From NCBI GenBank assembly GCA_029204225.1, contig CM055094.1, positions 31,493,427-31,553,426 of the forward strand: a stretch of DNA of 60,000 nucleotides. The letters are read 5' to 3'. The notes under the pieces are model-generated. The model was not told where the DNA came from and searched no databases. It saw nothing but the letters and a program-made list of their open reading frames with translations. The position numbers and the translations under genes were made by a program. The stretch is from Diphasiastrum complanatum (taxonomy: Eukaryota; Streptophyta; Lycopodiopsida; Lycopodiales; Lycopodiaceae). This document shows positions 48,901 through 60,000 of the stretch, one piece after another; position 1 is the stretch's first letter; each line of letters opens with the position of its first letter.

Positions 48901-50317
48901 TCAATCCATGTGTTCATGATATGCCTGAACTTGAAGACTTTCTTTGGCAGTCAAGAGTATCGCTTGAGTACAAGGTTTTGATACTTGAAGTGTTGGTGCT
49001 TGCTGGATGGGTGGCCGTGTCGGGCTTGAATTCCCTAGATTTGGCCCTTTGATCGTTGACGTAACCAGATTTGGCATTGTAGTGGTCCGCTTGCTACTGC
49101 AACATGTTGGCTTTAGGGGTTGACTACTCGTTGTTGATCTCTGCAATGGGTTGTAATCAACTACCTTGTCCTTGCCTTTGTCATTGTTCTCCGTAGGAGT
49201 CTTCATGAAAGCACATTTGGCTTGTGAACCATAAGGCTTACAAGTTGTGAGTTCAGTTGGTATTACAACGTCCAAGGATCGTTGTATCGCTTGTTGAACA
49301 ATTTCTGGTAGTTTCTTCATAAGATCAGCTGTCACTTGTTGCTTGATTGTCTCTACTTGTTCTGTCATGTCTGAAGGTACTTCAATTCTTTTGACGAATG
49401 TTTCAGCACATTTGGCGACCTTTGCAATATCCCTCGATTCAGCAACCATTTCAAAGCCTGGTGAAATTACGATCTTGCGTTTGTAGCATTGGGTGATTGG
49501 ATTTTCCTTTTGCTGACTCACATGCATTGCAAAGATGGATTTCGCCATAGTCGATTGTAATCGCAACAGACAATCTAGGCAGGGATGTCCAATGCCACAA
49601 TTTGAACATAATGCCATGAAGGCTGTTGGGTTACCTTCGTGTGGGCATTCTAATTTGCGATGTCTTCCGCCACATCCATAGCATCGTATCATTGGAAAAA
49701 TGCCATTACTCGGAGCTGGATTGCATAAACTGGTATACGCTCTTCACTAGGTCCTTCCACATAATATAGTGGAGGATTGTCGTGGGTTTCAGCTCCCGTA
49801 GATCTTGGTGAGGCACATGGCGAATGCACAATTGGCGCCAATATTTCACCTATTGTCCTCAAAATGGGCCCATCTTGGGTGCGCCATCTGCTCAACTTGC
49901 TTGCTTGTTGTCAAGGGTGGATCTTGGAACTTTTGATGCTTTCCTACTACTACTGGTTTTGCAACACAAAACTTCTTAGTTGGGCAATTGGCAATGTCAT
50001 GGTTCTCAAAGCAACATGAACATTCCCCTCTTTGAAGCAGCATTACATTACAAGCAACGGCACATGCCTTTGGATCATGTTCCAGATCTTGATCTTGATC
50101 TTGATCTGTTGATTCATGTTGGTCATCATCCCTTCCTGAAGCTTGTTCTTCTCTTGTCTCTCCGTTATTTTGCATTAGCATTGTCAAAATTCTTGAACCT
50201 CTTATTGATGGTAATCCAAATACTTCATCCAGCTCAGATTCACAGTCAGTATCTTGAATTGCCAACAATGTGGATTCAATCTTCATGGCATCAACAAGAA
50301 CTTGCTTCAATGAATGT

Positions 50318-51149
50318 TGTGAAAAATGCAAAAATACGCTTGGTAGAGGCCAAAAATCTTGTATATAGATAAACACACATGTGTGGAGCCTGTTTCCATG
50401 TTCGAAGATAGTGTACTTGTCATGTACCATAATCATATAGGTTGTACATATGATTTAATTCAAGTTCTAGTGGCTAAAAAGGCCAAAAACTAGTTTTCTA
50501 GACATATGACACATGGCATCAGTCTATTGCTTGCATGAGCCACATCCTTTGGTTAGGTGTCACATCCCATGTGTAGAGGACAGCTCACATGTGTGGAATA
50601 AGCTTAAGTAGACGAATTTTGACTTCTAGAAGATTTTCAAGTAGATCTCCATATAGAAGGAAAATGGACCAAACATGCTCAAAATAGAAGGTTTTGTCCA
50701 AGTGTCAGTTTTGCATGATGTATCATCATATGACAAAGCACCTTCACACATGTGGGATCAAAGGGATGATCAGTACCACGAGCTCCCACTTATTGTATAT
50801 ATAGAGCCACATTTGGCCATAATCAGTGTGAGACACCAATCTTGGTTTTGGAAGCAATTTTGAGTGATTCTCTCCATTTGTCTACATTTGTTTTGATTGT
50901 TTTAAGGTTCTATCAATGTGTACTTGATTTTCAGGTTGGAGTTTGTACTCAGACAGTTTTTCACACGTGTGAAACCATAAAGTACACTTACCTTCAATCA
51001 ATGATTGTTCTTGTTAGGATTTTGTGTCTAGAATTGATCTAGATTGATCTTAATCTGAAGTAGATTGATAGATCAAGTAATCTGACCACCAATCCCTCTT
51101 GAGGATCAGATTAGGATCCACTCTTGGTCCTTTTTGTACTTTTTGCACA
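50318..51149 (+). mobile_element. Solo LTR, 832 bp, with AATGT target duplication
   Basis: Begins TGTGAAAAATGC and ends CTTTTTGCACA. AATGT lies directly before (50313-50317) and after (51150-51154). Sequence and internal landmarks match 11074-11906: TATATATAGAG near 50797 and CACATGTGTGG-type palindromes near 50372, 50586, 50745 and 50962. It interrupts the minus-strand gag-like relic. Confidence 0.92.
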
Positions 51150-51449
51150 AATGTCGCTCCTCAGACCTTGGATAAAGTTCTTGATGATCAGTGATGTTGG
51201 GATTGGTGGATGACAGTCCTTTGTTATGTGATAGATCCGATGAAAGTATGTACAAACTGTCTCTTGATGTTGCATGCTAATGCTTGATAGCTGAGTAGTC
51301 GACATGTTGTTTGTGGATAGATGAATAAATGAATTTCTATGTAAAATTGCTCTTAAGATATGACTGATGATGCACAATGTTTCAAATAGTGGTTTTGTTT
51401 GGTTTTGCTTCTTATTCTTTTCCTTTTTTTCTTTTCTTTTTTAAAGATT

Positions 51450-51715
51450 TGAAAAATTGGGGAATCACAAAAAATCTAGCAAATTGGGGAATCACAAAAA
51501 GTCTACCAGATTTGGGATTCACAAAAAACTAGGGATTTTGGAGATTCAAAAAATTGGGAGTTAAAAAACTGGAGGTTTTGGAATTCAAGAAAACTGGAGT
51601 CAAAAAACTGGGGGTTTTGGGGAGTCAACAAAACTAAGGGATTTGGGGATTCAAAAAACTTGGGAATTTTGGGATTCAAAAAAACGTGGGAATTTGGGGA
51701 GTCAGAAAACGTGGG
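51450..51715. repeat. Minisatellite, unit about 20-25 bp
   Basis: About twelve variants of TTTGGGGATTCAAAAAACTGGG. On the minus strand they can be read as repeated short Phe/Pro/Ser/Asn units (FFESPN-like), but stops are present. It lies between the linker and gag core of the gag-like relic, so it may once have been coding. Confidence 0.75.
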
Positions 51716-53649
51716 GGTAGAGCCTCAGGTCATCTAGGGCAATTTTGTCTGAAATTCCTGGAATCACCGGCCAGTTCACCAATTCAACTCGTGGCTTCTC
51801 TACAGGCCATGGATTTTTTCATTTGAGCGACATGTAGAATGGATCAACTCGTTTCCACGCCGGTGCTCTCAGGTACTCTTGTAGTCGTCTGCTATCTTTT
51901 AAGACCTTGTTCTGTCATTCAAGTTGCGGTTGCAGTGCCGCAATGATCTCAGTCCTAATGGAGTATTGGCTTTGATCGATCTCCTCTCTACCTCCCCTCA
52001 TGTTTGGGAGATATTTTCTTTCAACTTTTTCCGAATCTTTGGTATCGGCCATCTTGCCCCTTGGCCTGGTAGGAGAAGCTACCCTACATTGTTGTGGTGG
52101 CCTTGCTAGGTAATCGTCCAGGGCCTTAGTGCCCGTATTCTTTTTCTTTGTCCGCTCGCTCGTAGACGACTCAGCTACGTCCGTGTAATCTTCTTGATTC
52201 CGATGGATCCGCCAAGAAGTCGTCATCACCCCCGATGTCAGTGTTAATTTTTGGAGGGTCAGAGATGGAGTGATCAAAGAGAGAGGTGTAGGGATGATAG
52301 GTCTAGAAGGGGTGGGGTTTAACAAATTGTACGCTGCGCTGGGGGAGCGAAGTTGTTGTAGAAACTCGTCCCATCGGGCTTTGTACGCGTCAGCTGGACC
52401 TTTAGATGGGCCCAATAATCTACTAGGAGTGGTGGAGAGAGGGAAGTTGAAGAAACAAGATAAGTTGGAATGAATGTTTCAGAAAAATTAAAAGCGGAAT
52501 AAGATGAGGGGTTAAAAGTGGAGGGGAAAGGGGAAAAGCTCCGGAAGCAACTCCGACTCTCTGGCTATTCGATCCCGAGCTACCATTTGATGGTTGGATT
52601 TGCCTATCCTTATTGTCTACTCCATCATCTCTATCATCGTCTTGTGGTTTTTTCGTAAGAGCGCCTGCTTGGGCCTTGCACGTCGTGTCCCACAATTGGT
52701 TCACCTTGTCCAAGGCTTGCTGCAGGGCCTTTGTCATATACTCAAGGATGATCTTTTCCTGCTTGGCCACAACATTTTTGAAATTCTTCTTCTCGGCTTC
52801 TCGTTCCTGGATCAACCGCACATATTTCTCCATCCGGATGGATGTGGCCTGTGGGGCCTAGAACTGTATGTCCTCGGGCTTAATTATAGAGACACCAACT
52901 GTCATTGCACTCGACGATCCATCTCGTGCTTGGTCGATCTGGACCATTTGGTGCTTCAGTTGTTGCTGGACCTCTTCTAATGTGATCTCTAGCCCGGCCA
53001 TCACGGATCTGATTTCATTTGTTTTTTTTTCTTTTTCTTTGGCCAGCTTCTGTTGTTGCACAATCTCTTGGTCTTGGTACTGGACCTTATTCTCGAGCAC
53101 TTGGTGTTGGCTTATCAACCAATGCATGTGGTAGCTTGCTTCGGATAGGCCGATCATCGAGCATTTAGTTGTTTCAGAGAGCTTCTCCGAGTTAGAGATG
53201 GTTGGGTACTGATCAGAGGTGTGGAATGGTGAAGCTAATCCAAAAAATAAACATTGTGGAGAAAATGAAGATGGAAGTGGAGGGAGTGGAGAAACAATAC
53301 TAGTAGAGATGGTGGTTGTTGTTGTGGTGGTGGTGGTGGTTAGTGAAGGGGTCAGACTTCCTCCTGACTGATCTGCTTTTTCTGGTTCCTCATCACTAAT
53401 CTCCATCAGGTCCGCAACATCGAAATATTGTGAAGTGTCCAAGGTATGGACTTGTTGGGCTTGTGGTTGTTGGTCTTGTGACTGCTGGGCCACTTCCGTT
53501 TCTCGGGGAATGACTCCCCACTCCTCTCTCCCCCCCCCCCCAAAGAATGTGTCGTTGGTGAAGTTGGCGGCGTTGGCGTGGTAATAAATAGGGGCGGGGT
53601 GGTGACTTGGTCTGGTGGCACAACTTGGGTTGTGCTCGTGTCTACTATT

Positions 53650-54059
53650 GCCGATGATCAGATATACTTGTGTTGTCCAAATTTAGATCTTCCATTTCAT
53701 TCTCAACATATGCATTTTCAAATACATGTCTTGAGCGTGGCTTAATTTGAACAACATACCACCAATCTTTGTTTAGTCGATCTAGTTAAAAAAGTACCTG
53801 CACATTTAGCAATGTTAGGATTAGATATTTGTTATGATCACATTTTAATTCACAATAAATAGATGTAATGAAAAAGTAGTGTAGATGATCAATATAACAT
53901 TGATCACAATTGACAAAAAGAAAAAATGTGTACATGAACAGAAGTATTAGTGGTTCACCTAATATAATCTTGGAAGATCAATAATCAAAGTTCTAATACC
54001 ATGTGAAACTCTGACTCACTAAGTATCACAACAGCAGATCAACTTTGCAAGATCGTCTA
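53650..54059. other. No recognised gene
   Basis: Non-coding stretch between the gag-like relic and the copia tail. If the minus-strand relic had a 5' LTR and PBS they should lie here or further right, but none was identified. Confidence 0.4.
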
Positions 54060-54325
54060 AAAAGTAGTATGCTTTGTTCCATACAACTAACAAAGTCATA
54101 CACATACATAAAGTACCCATTTCATTAGAGATAAAGAATTTGATATGGTACATTGTAGGGGAGTGGATCAACTAGCAAAGAATTTGATATGGTACATTGT
54201 AGGGGAGTGGATCAACTAGCTTACACTTTTACTAAGCCATTAGAAATTGTTAAGTTTGATGACATTTTGTTTAATGTAATCAATACTAATCAAGTTTGTG
54301 CATGCCTTTAAAACTTGACTCTTAG
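54060..54325 (+). pseudogene. Copia polyprotein C-terminal tail
   Basis: In shifting plus-strand frames it encodes HFIRDKEFDMVHCRGVDQLA and then FTKPLEIVKFDDILF, matching the end of copia RNase H (H-F-I-R-[DE]-K ... Q-L-A-D-x-F-T-K-P-L). The segment DKEFDMVHCRGVDQLA is duplicated out of frame by the 44-bp tandem repeat. Confidence 0.65.
54133..54220 (+). repeat. Exact 44-bp tandem duplication
   Basis: 54133-54176 and 54177-54220 are identical, beginning AAAGAATTTGATATGG and ending GATCAACTAGC. Because 44 is not a multiple of three it breaks the copia frame. The absence of differences points to a recent event. Confidence 0.9.
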
Positions 54326-54763
54326 AAATTAATAGTCCATATTGTGAAAACAAAATTAGATTAAAAAATGATTCTTAGGCCAAGAATATAGCACCACCAA
54401 CAAATGTTAGACTAGTCACGCACTAGCTTGCTAAATTGATCAAAATACTAATCAAATGCATATAGCACATACTGTAGTCAAATATAAAGCCATAAAACTT
54501 TGTGTATTGTGTGACTTTTATGTGCTAAAAAGTTGTCTCAAAGTGTCAAAATTCAAGGTGAACTAGAAGCGGAAACATTCACAATGAATAAAATGATAAA
54601 TGTTCTATGAACAATCACAAATGATGCATACAAGTGGAAGCAAAGTAGGATATCAATGGAGACAAATCTCTATACAAAGAATGTATGTACAGAAGCATTG
54701 CCACTCTCTCTCGTCTCTCCAGCCTCTTCAAGCTTTTCCCCGCCTCTCAGTAGAAAGAGGGCG

Positions 54764-54773
54764 CCTATTTATA
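54764..54773 (-). promoter_or_regulatory. TATA-box-like TATAAATAGG
   Basis: Strong match to a plant TATA box on the minus strand, followed about 30-60 bp downstream by a pyrimidine/purine-rich leader. It could be an LTR promoter of the minus-strand gag-like element or a chance match. Confidence 0.35.
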
Positions 54774-54779
54774 CTAGTA

Positions 54780-56640
54780 GAGATAGAGAAATCCAAAGGC
54801 CAATGGTTCCCAATGTGGAATATCCAAAAGCCAACAACCAAGAGCCATACGTTACATAGGAGTTACAAAAGCAAATGAAAAGCCTTGGCATTGGGCACAC
54901 TTGCCACATGGACCCCCTATTATGAGTTGGGCCTCTCGAAATTGAGTACATGGACCAAAAGTTAAAAAATGCTCCTTGGGTCCTCAAAACCATATATATT
55001 GTCCCAACTTCATCAAATATGGCATTTACCCTACTTATGGTCATATATTGCATCCAGCATGAATATAACCTTTACTTGATAGGTGAATCATCTACCGGAT
55101 CATAGCTTTGACTTGATAGATGACTCACGAATCATGTATTTCAATTATTGCATTTTATAAAATGAAAAACATTTTACAATAAACATATAAACTTCAAGTG
55201 AAGATTTTAGTTGTAGAAAACTAGGACTATTATGGGTCCTTTTTGTTAGAAGTCACTATTGTCCTATTTGTCCTTTAATGGGAATTTCTCTGTTGATGCT
55301 CTGACTGCGAAGTCGACCTTGGACGGCTGTCAGGGGTCATCAAAGTTTATTTTCTCCCTGGGTGGAATCTTTCCCATAGATAGTATGGCGAGTGCAGAGT
55401 CAATCAATTACAATGTCAATAGTATGGGCCACAAATAGATATATCACTCATTAACAGGTAGACTCCCTAGAAACATGTTCTGATGTAACGATGGTCCATC
55501 AACTCCACATACATAGTATGGACCAAATTTTATGACATCCCTAGTCATTTTGAGCATCCAAGAGTAGGTGTAGATCCAGGCATAGACATGTTCATATAGC
55601 ATACATCTATACAAAGAGAGTTTATGTCACTTCGTTAAGGGAAAACTCAATCATGGCAAAGGCTACGACTAATAAGCAGAGCCAATTAAGTGAAATTATT
55701 TTTCACACTCAAAAAATAAGATCACATCTCATCACTTCTGCTTGCCCAAAACAGAACTGAAGAGCATAGCTAGTGGACATAATGCTCAAATATAATCAGA
55801 AAGCATTAGCACAAACCATTTGACAATAACTTCGACAAAAATCACAAATGAAAAACAAATGTTGACTCTTTCAGCAGAAAATCACCTAGGATAGTACCTA
55901 ACATTATAAAGAAGACCCTCAATCTTCAACCTTATGATGGAGTCCTCCACAAAGTCTCAGGCCATCATCTTACTCATGCAGAGAGCAGACAAATGTTACA
56001 GCATCCCTACTCATTTCATCAATGACCAAGAGTAGATGCATGTCACAATGTGTCTAGTCCATCAATGATGGGAATCATGTTTGCGCATTACTGTTGTGCA
56101 GCAAAAAGTAATACTGAAATGTACCAAAATGTCACTCCAATTCAGCACATCATAAGGAAACTGATGGAAACACAAAAGGTTGCATAAAAAACATAGCAAA
56201 AACTACCGTCTGCAAAACCATTATCAAGGCATATGTTTTGCTGTTTTTAATGCAAGGAGCAGGTGCCTTGGACAAGGTTGTCCAAGGTACTTGCTACCCG
56301 ACACTTGAAAGGTACCTTCATTACAATTTGCAAGCATTATTTTTTCTCGATCAGCACAAGAGATGATTGCATGGCATTGCCAGCAGCAGAACCTTTCAGA
56401 AATGTCTTGCCAAGATGCAAAAATACTATGATTTTGCTATGACAGCGAAGAGCCAAAATGTGAAAAGAACGTGCACGTCGTGCGGCATGTAATTTAACAT
56501 CTAATTTAGCATGGCGAACAAACCGTGTCAATGGAACATTCGGGTCCAATTCGAATCGGACCCCAGGAAAAAAAAATCATTCTTTGATTGTGACACCAGC
56601 AATTCTGTGTTTTAGCTTTTCAATGTTCTGATTGGTATTT
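54780..56640. other. No recognised gene
   Basis: Intergenic, A/T-rich. Short frames (for example 56337-56549, minus) have no support. Confidence 0.4.
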
Positions 56641-56646
56641 AGATGT

Positions 56647-56877
56647 TTACCTACTGTACTGTGTGATGGATGTTTGATGATAAATCATCAACAGATCATA
56701 GATTACAATGTTAAGAGGACGTTGGAGCATGGAAGCTAGTTTGTGAAGTTTGAAATGTGTCCATTCAACATTGTCATGAGCACTTGTGATTCTGTGAACA
56801 CTGAATTCTAATTTGGTTTCAGGCTTCAGCTTTCTACCAGCAACAGTGAACTTTGAAATGTACGGATTCAATAGCAA
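56647..56877 (-). other. Possible exon, unrecognised
   Basis: A 76-codon minus-strand frame with protein-like composition (VAGRKLKPETKLEFSVHRIT; VEWTHFKLHKLASMLQRPL). No family recognised, and no splice signals were confirmed. It could belong to the same gene as the frame at 57518-58112. Confidence 0.25.
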
Positions 56878-57517
56878 TCGAACATCTATAAGATTTCAAT
56901 AAACATTGAAGACATTATACGTATTACTTACATAGTTTTTCGATTACATCTAGAAAAATGCAAAAAAAATTGCCGATTTTGGGAGGGCCAAGGTCAGAAC
57001 CACAATTCATACTGATTCATCCGATTCTGAAAAGCTTGATTCTGAACAGGGTGACAACACTAGCAGCAATACTGATGAACTAAATATCCAACATAAAACA
57101 ATGATCACCACTCGATCTAAACTAAAAATGGCTTACTTGATCAGAAACAGGAAAATTCAGTGCTGTCACATCTGCAACATTTCCTGTGCTAAAAACCAGA
57201 ATATACCAGACCAGGGGCAATAGAAGACATTAAAAGAATTTCACTGATTTCAAAGTACATGTTACTGCCAGAAATAGACTTGGATGGTGAAATTGAATTC
57301 TTCAAAATAAACCTCAAATGCTTGCAGTAAAATGCCACGAAGAATATACTCCTACATATTAAGCACCAAAATTCTAAGATGAAGGCATAATCTAGATTTC
57401 TTTCAAACTTCTCCTTGTGTTGTGCTCCAGTGAAGGAAACATTTACGCAAGACTTCAATTTCCTGTCTGGAGAGCTTAGACCAAACTTGAGCTTTAAAGA
57501 AACCCAGCAGAAGGGTA

Positions 57518-58112
57518 TCAGGTGTGAGCATTTTTGTGTAAACAGCTCGACTGAATTTCAGCAGACTCCCACTTGCTTGTCTGAGGGCAAAGTGTTGATT
57601 CCTCTCTTTCTGCAGAGCCGCCACCATTGTAGCAATAATCCTTGTATTGCTCATTATCCTCTTCATTATTAACATTTTCTTCCACACTAAATGATTCGTC
57701 AGAAATTTTCTTTTCTTCACTAGCTTCTACATGAGTTTTCTCAGTAGAGCCATCATAACTATAATCACTACTGTTGTCATGCTCCTCACTATTCTGAGAA
57801 TTTCGTCCACCAGTCTCAGTGCAGCTATGAATGCTATTTGCACATCCTGATTTTTTATATTGCTCCACGAAAGAAATTTTTGATTTATTTGAGTTGATTG
57901 TACTGTTATTTGAAGGTAAAAAACTGAGCTCACTAGTTAATAATCCGCCTTCAAGGCCATTCCCACTGTGCAGTATTCGAGCTTCTTGACAAGGTGACAG
58001 TAGTTTTGATGGGGAACAAAGGTTTTCCCTTGATGCTTGGGCTACTCTGGAATGACTTTTGTCTCCATGATGATCTGACTTTTGGTCATCATATAGACAT
58101 TGGCTTGACTGC
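57518..58112 (-). CDS. Possible exon of an unidentified gene
   Basis: A long open minus-strand frame follows a plausible acceptor (TGATTGAGCAG at about 58113-58123, preceded by a TTTG-rich stretch). The encoded segment is hydrophilic and rich in Ser, Glu and Asn (NSQNSEEHDNSSDYSYDG; EENVNNEEDNEQYKD), as in disordered parts of nuclear proteins. It ends at TGA 57518. An overlapping frame runs to 57403, so the true end is uncertain. No family recognised, and a chance ORF cannot be excluded. Confidence 0.35.
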
Positions 58113-58813
58113 TCAATCACAAACAAACAAACAGCTTTAGCCTTTGGACGGTGTGAAGAGCACATAAAACTGTGTTGGAACATAACCTAATAATTTGATC
58201 TTGTGGTACAGCATCACTTGGTTAAAGAGCTATAAACACCTGATCTCACTGATAATTTGATCTTGTGGTACAGGATGAATATCAAGAAAACCTCATTACA
58301 AAAGCAAATGTATGTGCTCAATAAGACTTTGAAGTTAAGGGGTTTACATTGATTGACATAATACTCTTATAATTGACTCTCTTCCTAAGTTTATTCTGTG
58401 TTATTTATTATTCATACTACTTATGTTTGAATCAAGGAGATTCATTAAGCAAGAAGTCACAAAGAGAATTTCTGCCAACGAAGAGGCTTGCATCTGAATA
58501 GTTAGTTGGTGAGGCAATGGCCTACAAGGTGAACATGCTATCGTACACAGTCTTGCATTTGGGGGCATATTCATGCAGCTTAAACTAGAAATGGGCATTT
58601 CGAGTGAGAACTCTCTCAGAGCCACTAAACATGAATAGAGAAAACTACTAATAGATACAATTTGATCATATCATGAAATTATGTTTGTACCACTTGATCA
58701 TAGTCTTATCTCTAAAAATAAGGCCAAGGAAGTGAATAAAAAATGGATCTGGATCTAGGAAGCTTCAAGATTCAAACACTATCATAGTTGTTCAGAATTA
58801 CTTTCACTGAGAC

Positions 58814-59858
58814 CATAGAACCCACGGTTCCCAGAACCGTGGGTCCTGGGAACCGTGGGATGAACCGTACCACGGTTCATGAACCGTGGTATGGTTCCTC
58901 TATTTAATTAATTAATTAATTAATTACCCATGATAAGAATTACAAATGATTTCACAGATTCTTATTAATTACCTGGACATTATAAGAATCTGTAGTTACC
59001 TGTTTACAAATGATTTCAGATTCTTAATTACAGATTCTTAATTTGTATTCTTATGATGTCCAGGTAATTACAGATCTTAGAAGCCCGTTCCGACCAAAAT
59101 GGATCGGAACGTTCCGTTCCGGAATGTTCCTGGTCGGAACGATATTTTTGAAGTTACAAAAAAAATGTATATTAGCTGCATTTTATATGAATTAAATCCT
59201 TTGTAAAAAACCTATTTTTTTTTTGAGGGCATCGTTCCGGAACATTCCACGGGTAACTAGTTACAGATTCACAGGTAAGAATCATTAATTACCTATAAGA
59301 ATCTGTAATGGACCCCTGATTACAAATGATTTCAGATTCTTATACGTAATTAATTAATTACAAATGATTTCACAGATTAATTTTTGGTCCTCATTTCACA
59401 AAAAAATTTGGCCTTTTTTGGCATATTTTTGGGCTATTTTTGGGTGGGAAACTAAAAAAAAAAATATAAATAAATAAATAAATTAATTAATTATAAATTT
59501 ATACGGTTCATGGTGAACCGTACGCTTCTCAAAACCGTGGGGTGCGGAACTGTACCACAGTTCATGAACCGTGGTACGGTTCATCATAAATAAATAAATA
59601 ATTAATTAATTAATGTTTGATAAAAATGAACAAAAAATAAATAAAAAATTGATTAATTAATTAATAACTACACAGTTCACCGCAGTTCTGGCCAAAAAAA
59701 TTTGAGAACCGTACGGTTCATTGTACAGTTCTCCAAAAGTGGTGAACCGCCCACGGTTCATTAATTCTATGGGTTCACCATGGTTCCCCCCAAAAAATTT
59801 TGTGAACCATACGGTTCTGAGAACCGTGGTGAACCGTACACGGTTCTCAAATTCTATG
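58814..59858. mobile_element. Non-autonomous hAT-like element, 1045 bp
   Basis: Ends CATAGAA and TTCTATG are exact inverted repeats. The flanks ACTGAGAC (58806-58813) and ACTGAGAG (59859-59866) fit an 8-bp target duplication with one mismatch. Both ends are packed with the palindromic unit GAACCGT/ACGGTTC (at least 15 copies), with A/T-rich AATTAATT repeats inside. No transposase frame. A second palindromic block (about 59084-59262) appears nested within. Confidence 0.85.
59084..59262. mobile_element. Palindromic GTTCCGACC block nested in the hAT-like element
   Basis: CGTTCCGACC at 59086-59095 and GGTCGGAACG at 59132-59141 are exact complements; CGTTCCGGAACATTCC follows near 59232 before ACGGG. 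The same arms occur at 1795-1835. No target duplication was found. Confidence 0.45.
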
Positions 59859-60000
59859 ACTGAGAGTAAATTTGAATATTGCATTAACAAACATAGTACC
59901 AAATGACATTCATAGCAGACCTGTTTTTCCCATACTTCCTAAAAGACATGGCTCCAGAATGCTTTTACATGAATCATCTTTGAGATTTCACTCCAGCACA

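Larger units (their letters stand above)
48901..53623 (-). pseudogene. Gag-like retroelement relic with three zinc knuckles
   Basis: Read downward on the minus strand. 53493-52423 encodes a Gln/Ser/Thr-rich N-terminus with coiled-coil stretches (QQQKLAKEKEKKTNE; EREAEKKNFKNVVAKQEKI), interrupted by one TAG at 52858. 52415-51915 is a Pro/Arg-rich linker. 51715-51450 is a minisatellite. 51377-51150 has a gag-core-like segment ending FIQGLRSDIC. A solo LTR then interrupts, and 50312-48901 resumes with LKQVLVDAMKIESTLLAIQ and knuckle-like motifs CSCCFENHDIANC, CYGCGGRHRKLEC and CSNCGIGHPCLDC. No polymerase is attached. Gag identity is inferred from the core pattern and knuckles. Confidence 0.6.

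Noticed and set aside
52613-53134. Plus-strand Cys/Ser/Trp-rich ORFs
   Set aside because: Antisense to the gag-like relic; composition is the expected complement of its Gln/Glu-rich coding sequence.

Overview
This window looks like nuclear DNA of a land plant with a large, repeat-rich genome. The evidence is one intron-containing plastid sulfite reductase gene, A/T-rich intergenic DNA, long GA/CT microsatellites, and layered relics of copia, gypsy, CACTA, Helitron and hAT-like elements. The lineage cannot be fixed from sequence alone. The many decayed retroelements and long introns suggest a fern or gymnosperm-like genome, but that is a guess. There is no sign of bacterial or organellar gene organisation.

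Layout. 0.1-1.2 kb: an unidentified minus-strand ORF beside GT/GA microsatellites. 2.6-5.0 kb: a decayed CACTA (En/Spm) transposase with a degenerate repeat array upstream. 5.1-9.7 kb: two diverged LTR-like copies and a minus-strand copia gag relic. 10.0-17.3 kb: a Ty3/gypsy relic on the plus strand, with a solo LTR in its leader and an antisense copia reverse-transcriptase patch inside pol. 17.4-19.0 kb: a minus-strand copia fragment fused to a minus-strand Helitron helicase. That Helitron (18.96-20.11 and 24.49-24.79 kb) is split by a plus-strand copia element (20.11-24.49 kb). A second Helitron helicase of the same family runs head-to-head on the plus strand to 26.08 kb. 26.1-30.8 kb: telomere-like and other low-complexity arrays, a foldback MITE and long CT tracts.

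34.6-42.65 kb (minus strand) holds the one confidently intact gene, ferredoxin-sulfite reductase. It has eight coding exons and all seven introns are phase 0, giving a predicted 716 residues with a plastid transit peptide, all four iron-sulfur/siroheme cysteines and a C-terminal extension. Its introns carry a small hAT-like MITE (intron 6) and a copia RNase H scrap (intron 2).

44.8-47.0 kb: a decayed plus-strand ORF ending in a coiled coil, whose in-frame stops are all TAG. 48.9-53.6 kb: a minus-strand gag-like relic with three zinc knuckles, split by a second solo LTR of the family seen at 11 kb. 54.1-54.3 kb: a copia tail. 57.5-58.1 kb: a possible exon of an unidentified minus-strand gene. 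58.8-59.9 kb: a complete non-autonomous hAT-like element with terminal inverted repeats and an 8-bp target duplication.

I found no new multi-gene system. The most informative things are structural: solo LTRs carrying palindromic G-box/E-box arrays with perfect target duplications, the antisense retroelement patch, the broken head-to-head Helitron pair, two well-delimited hAT-like MITEs, several unexplained minisatellites, and the stop-codon pattern at 45 kb.
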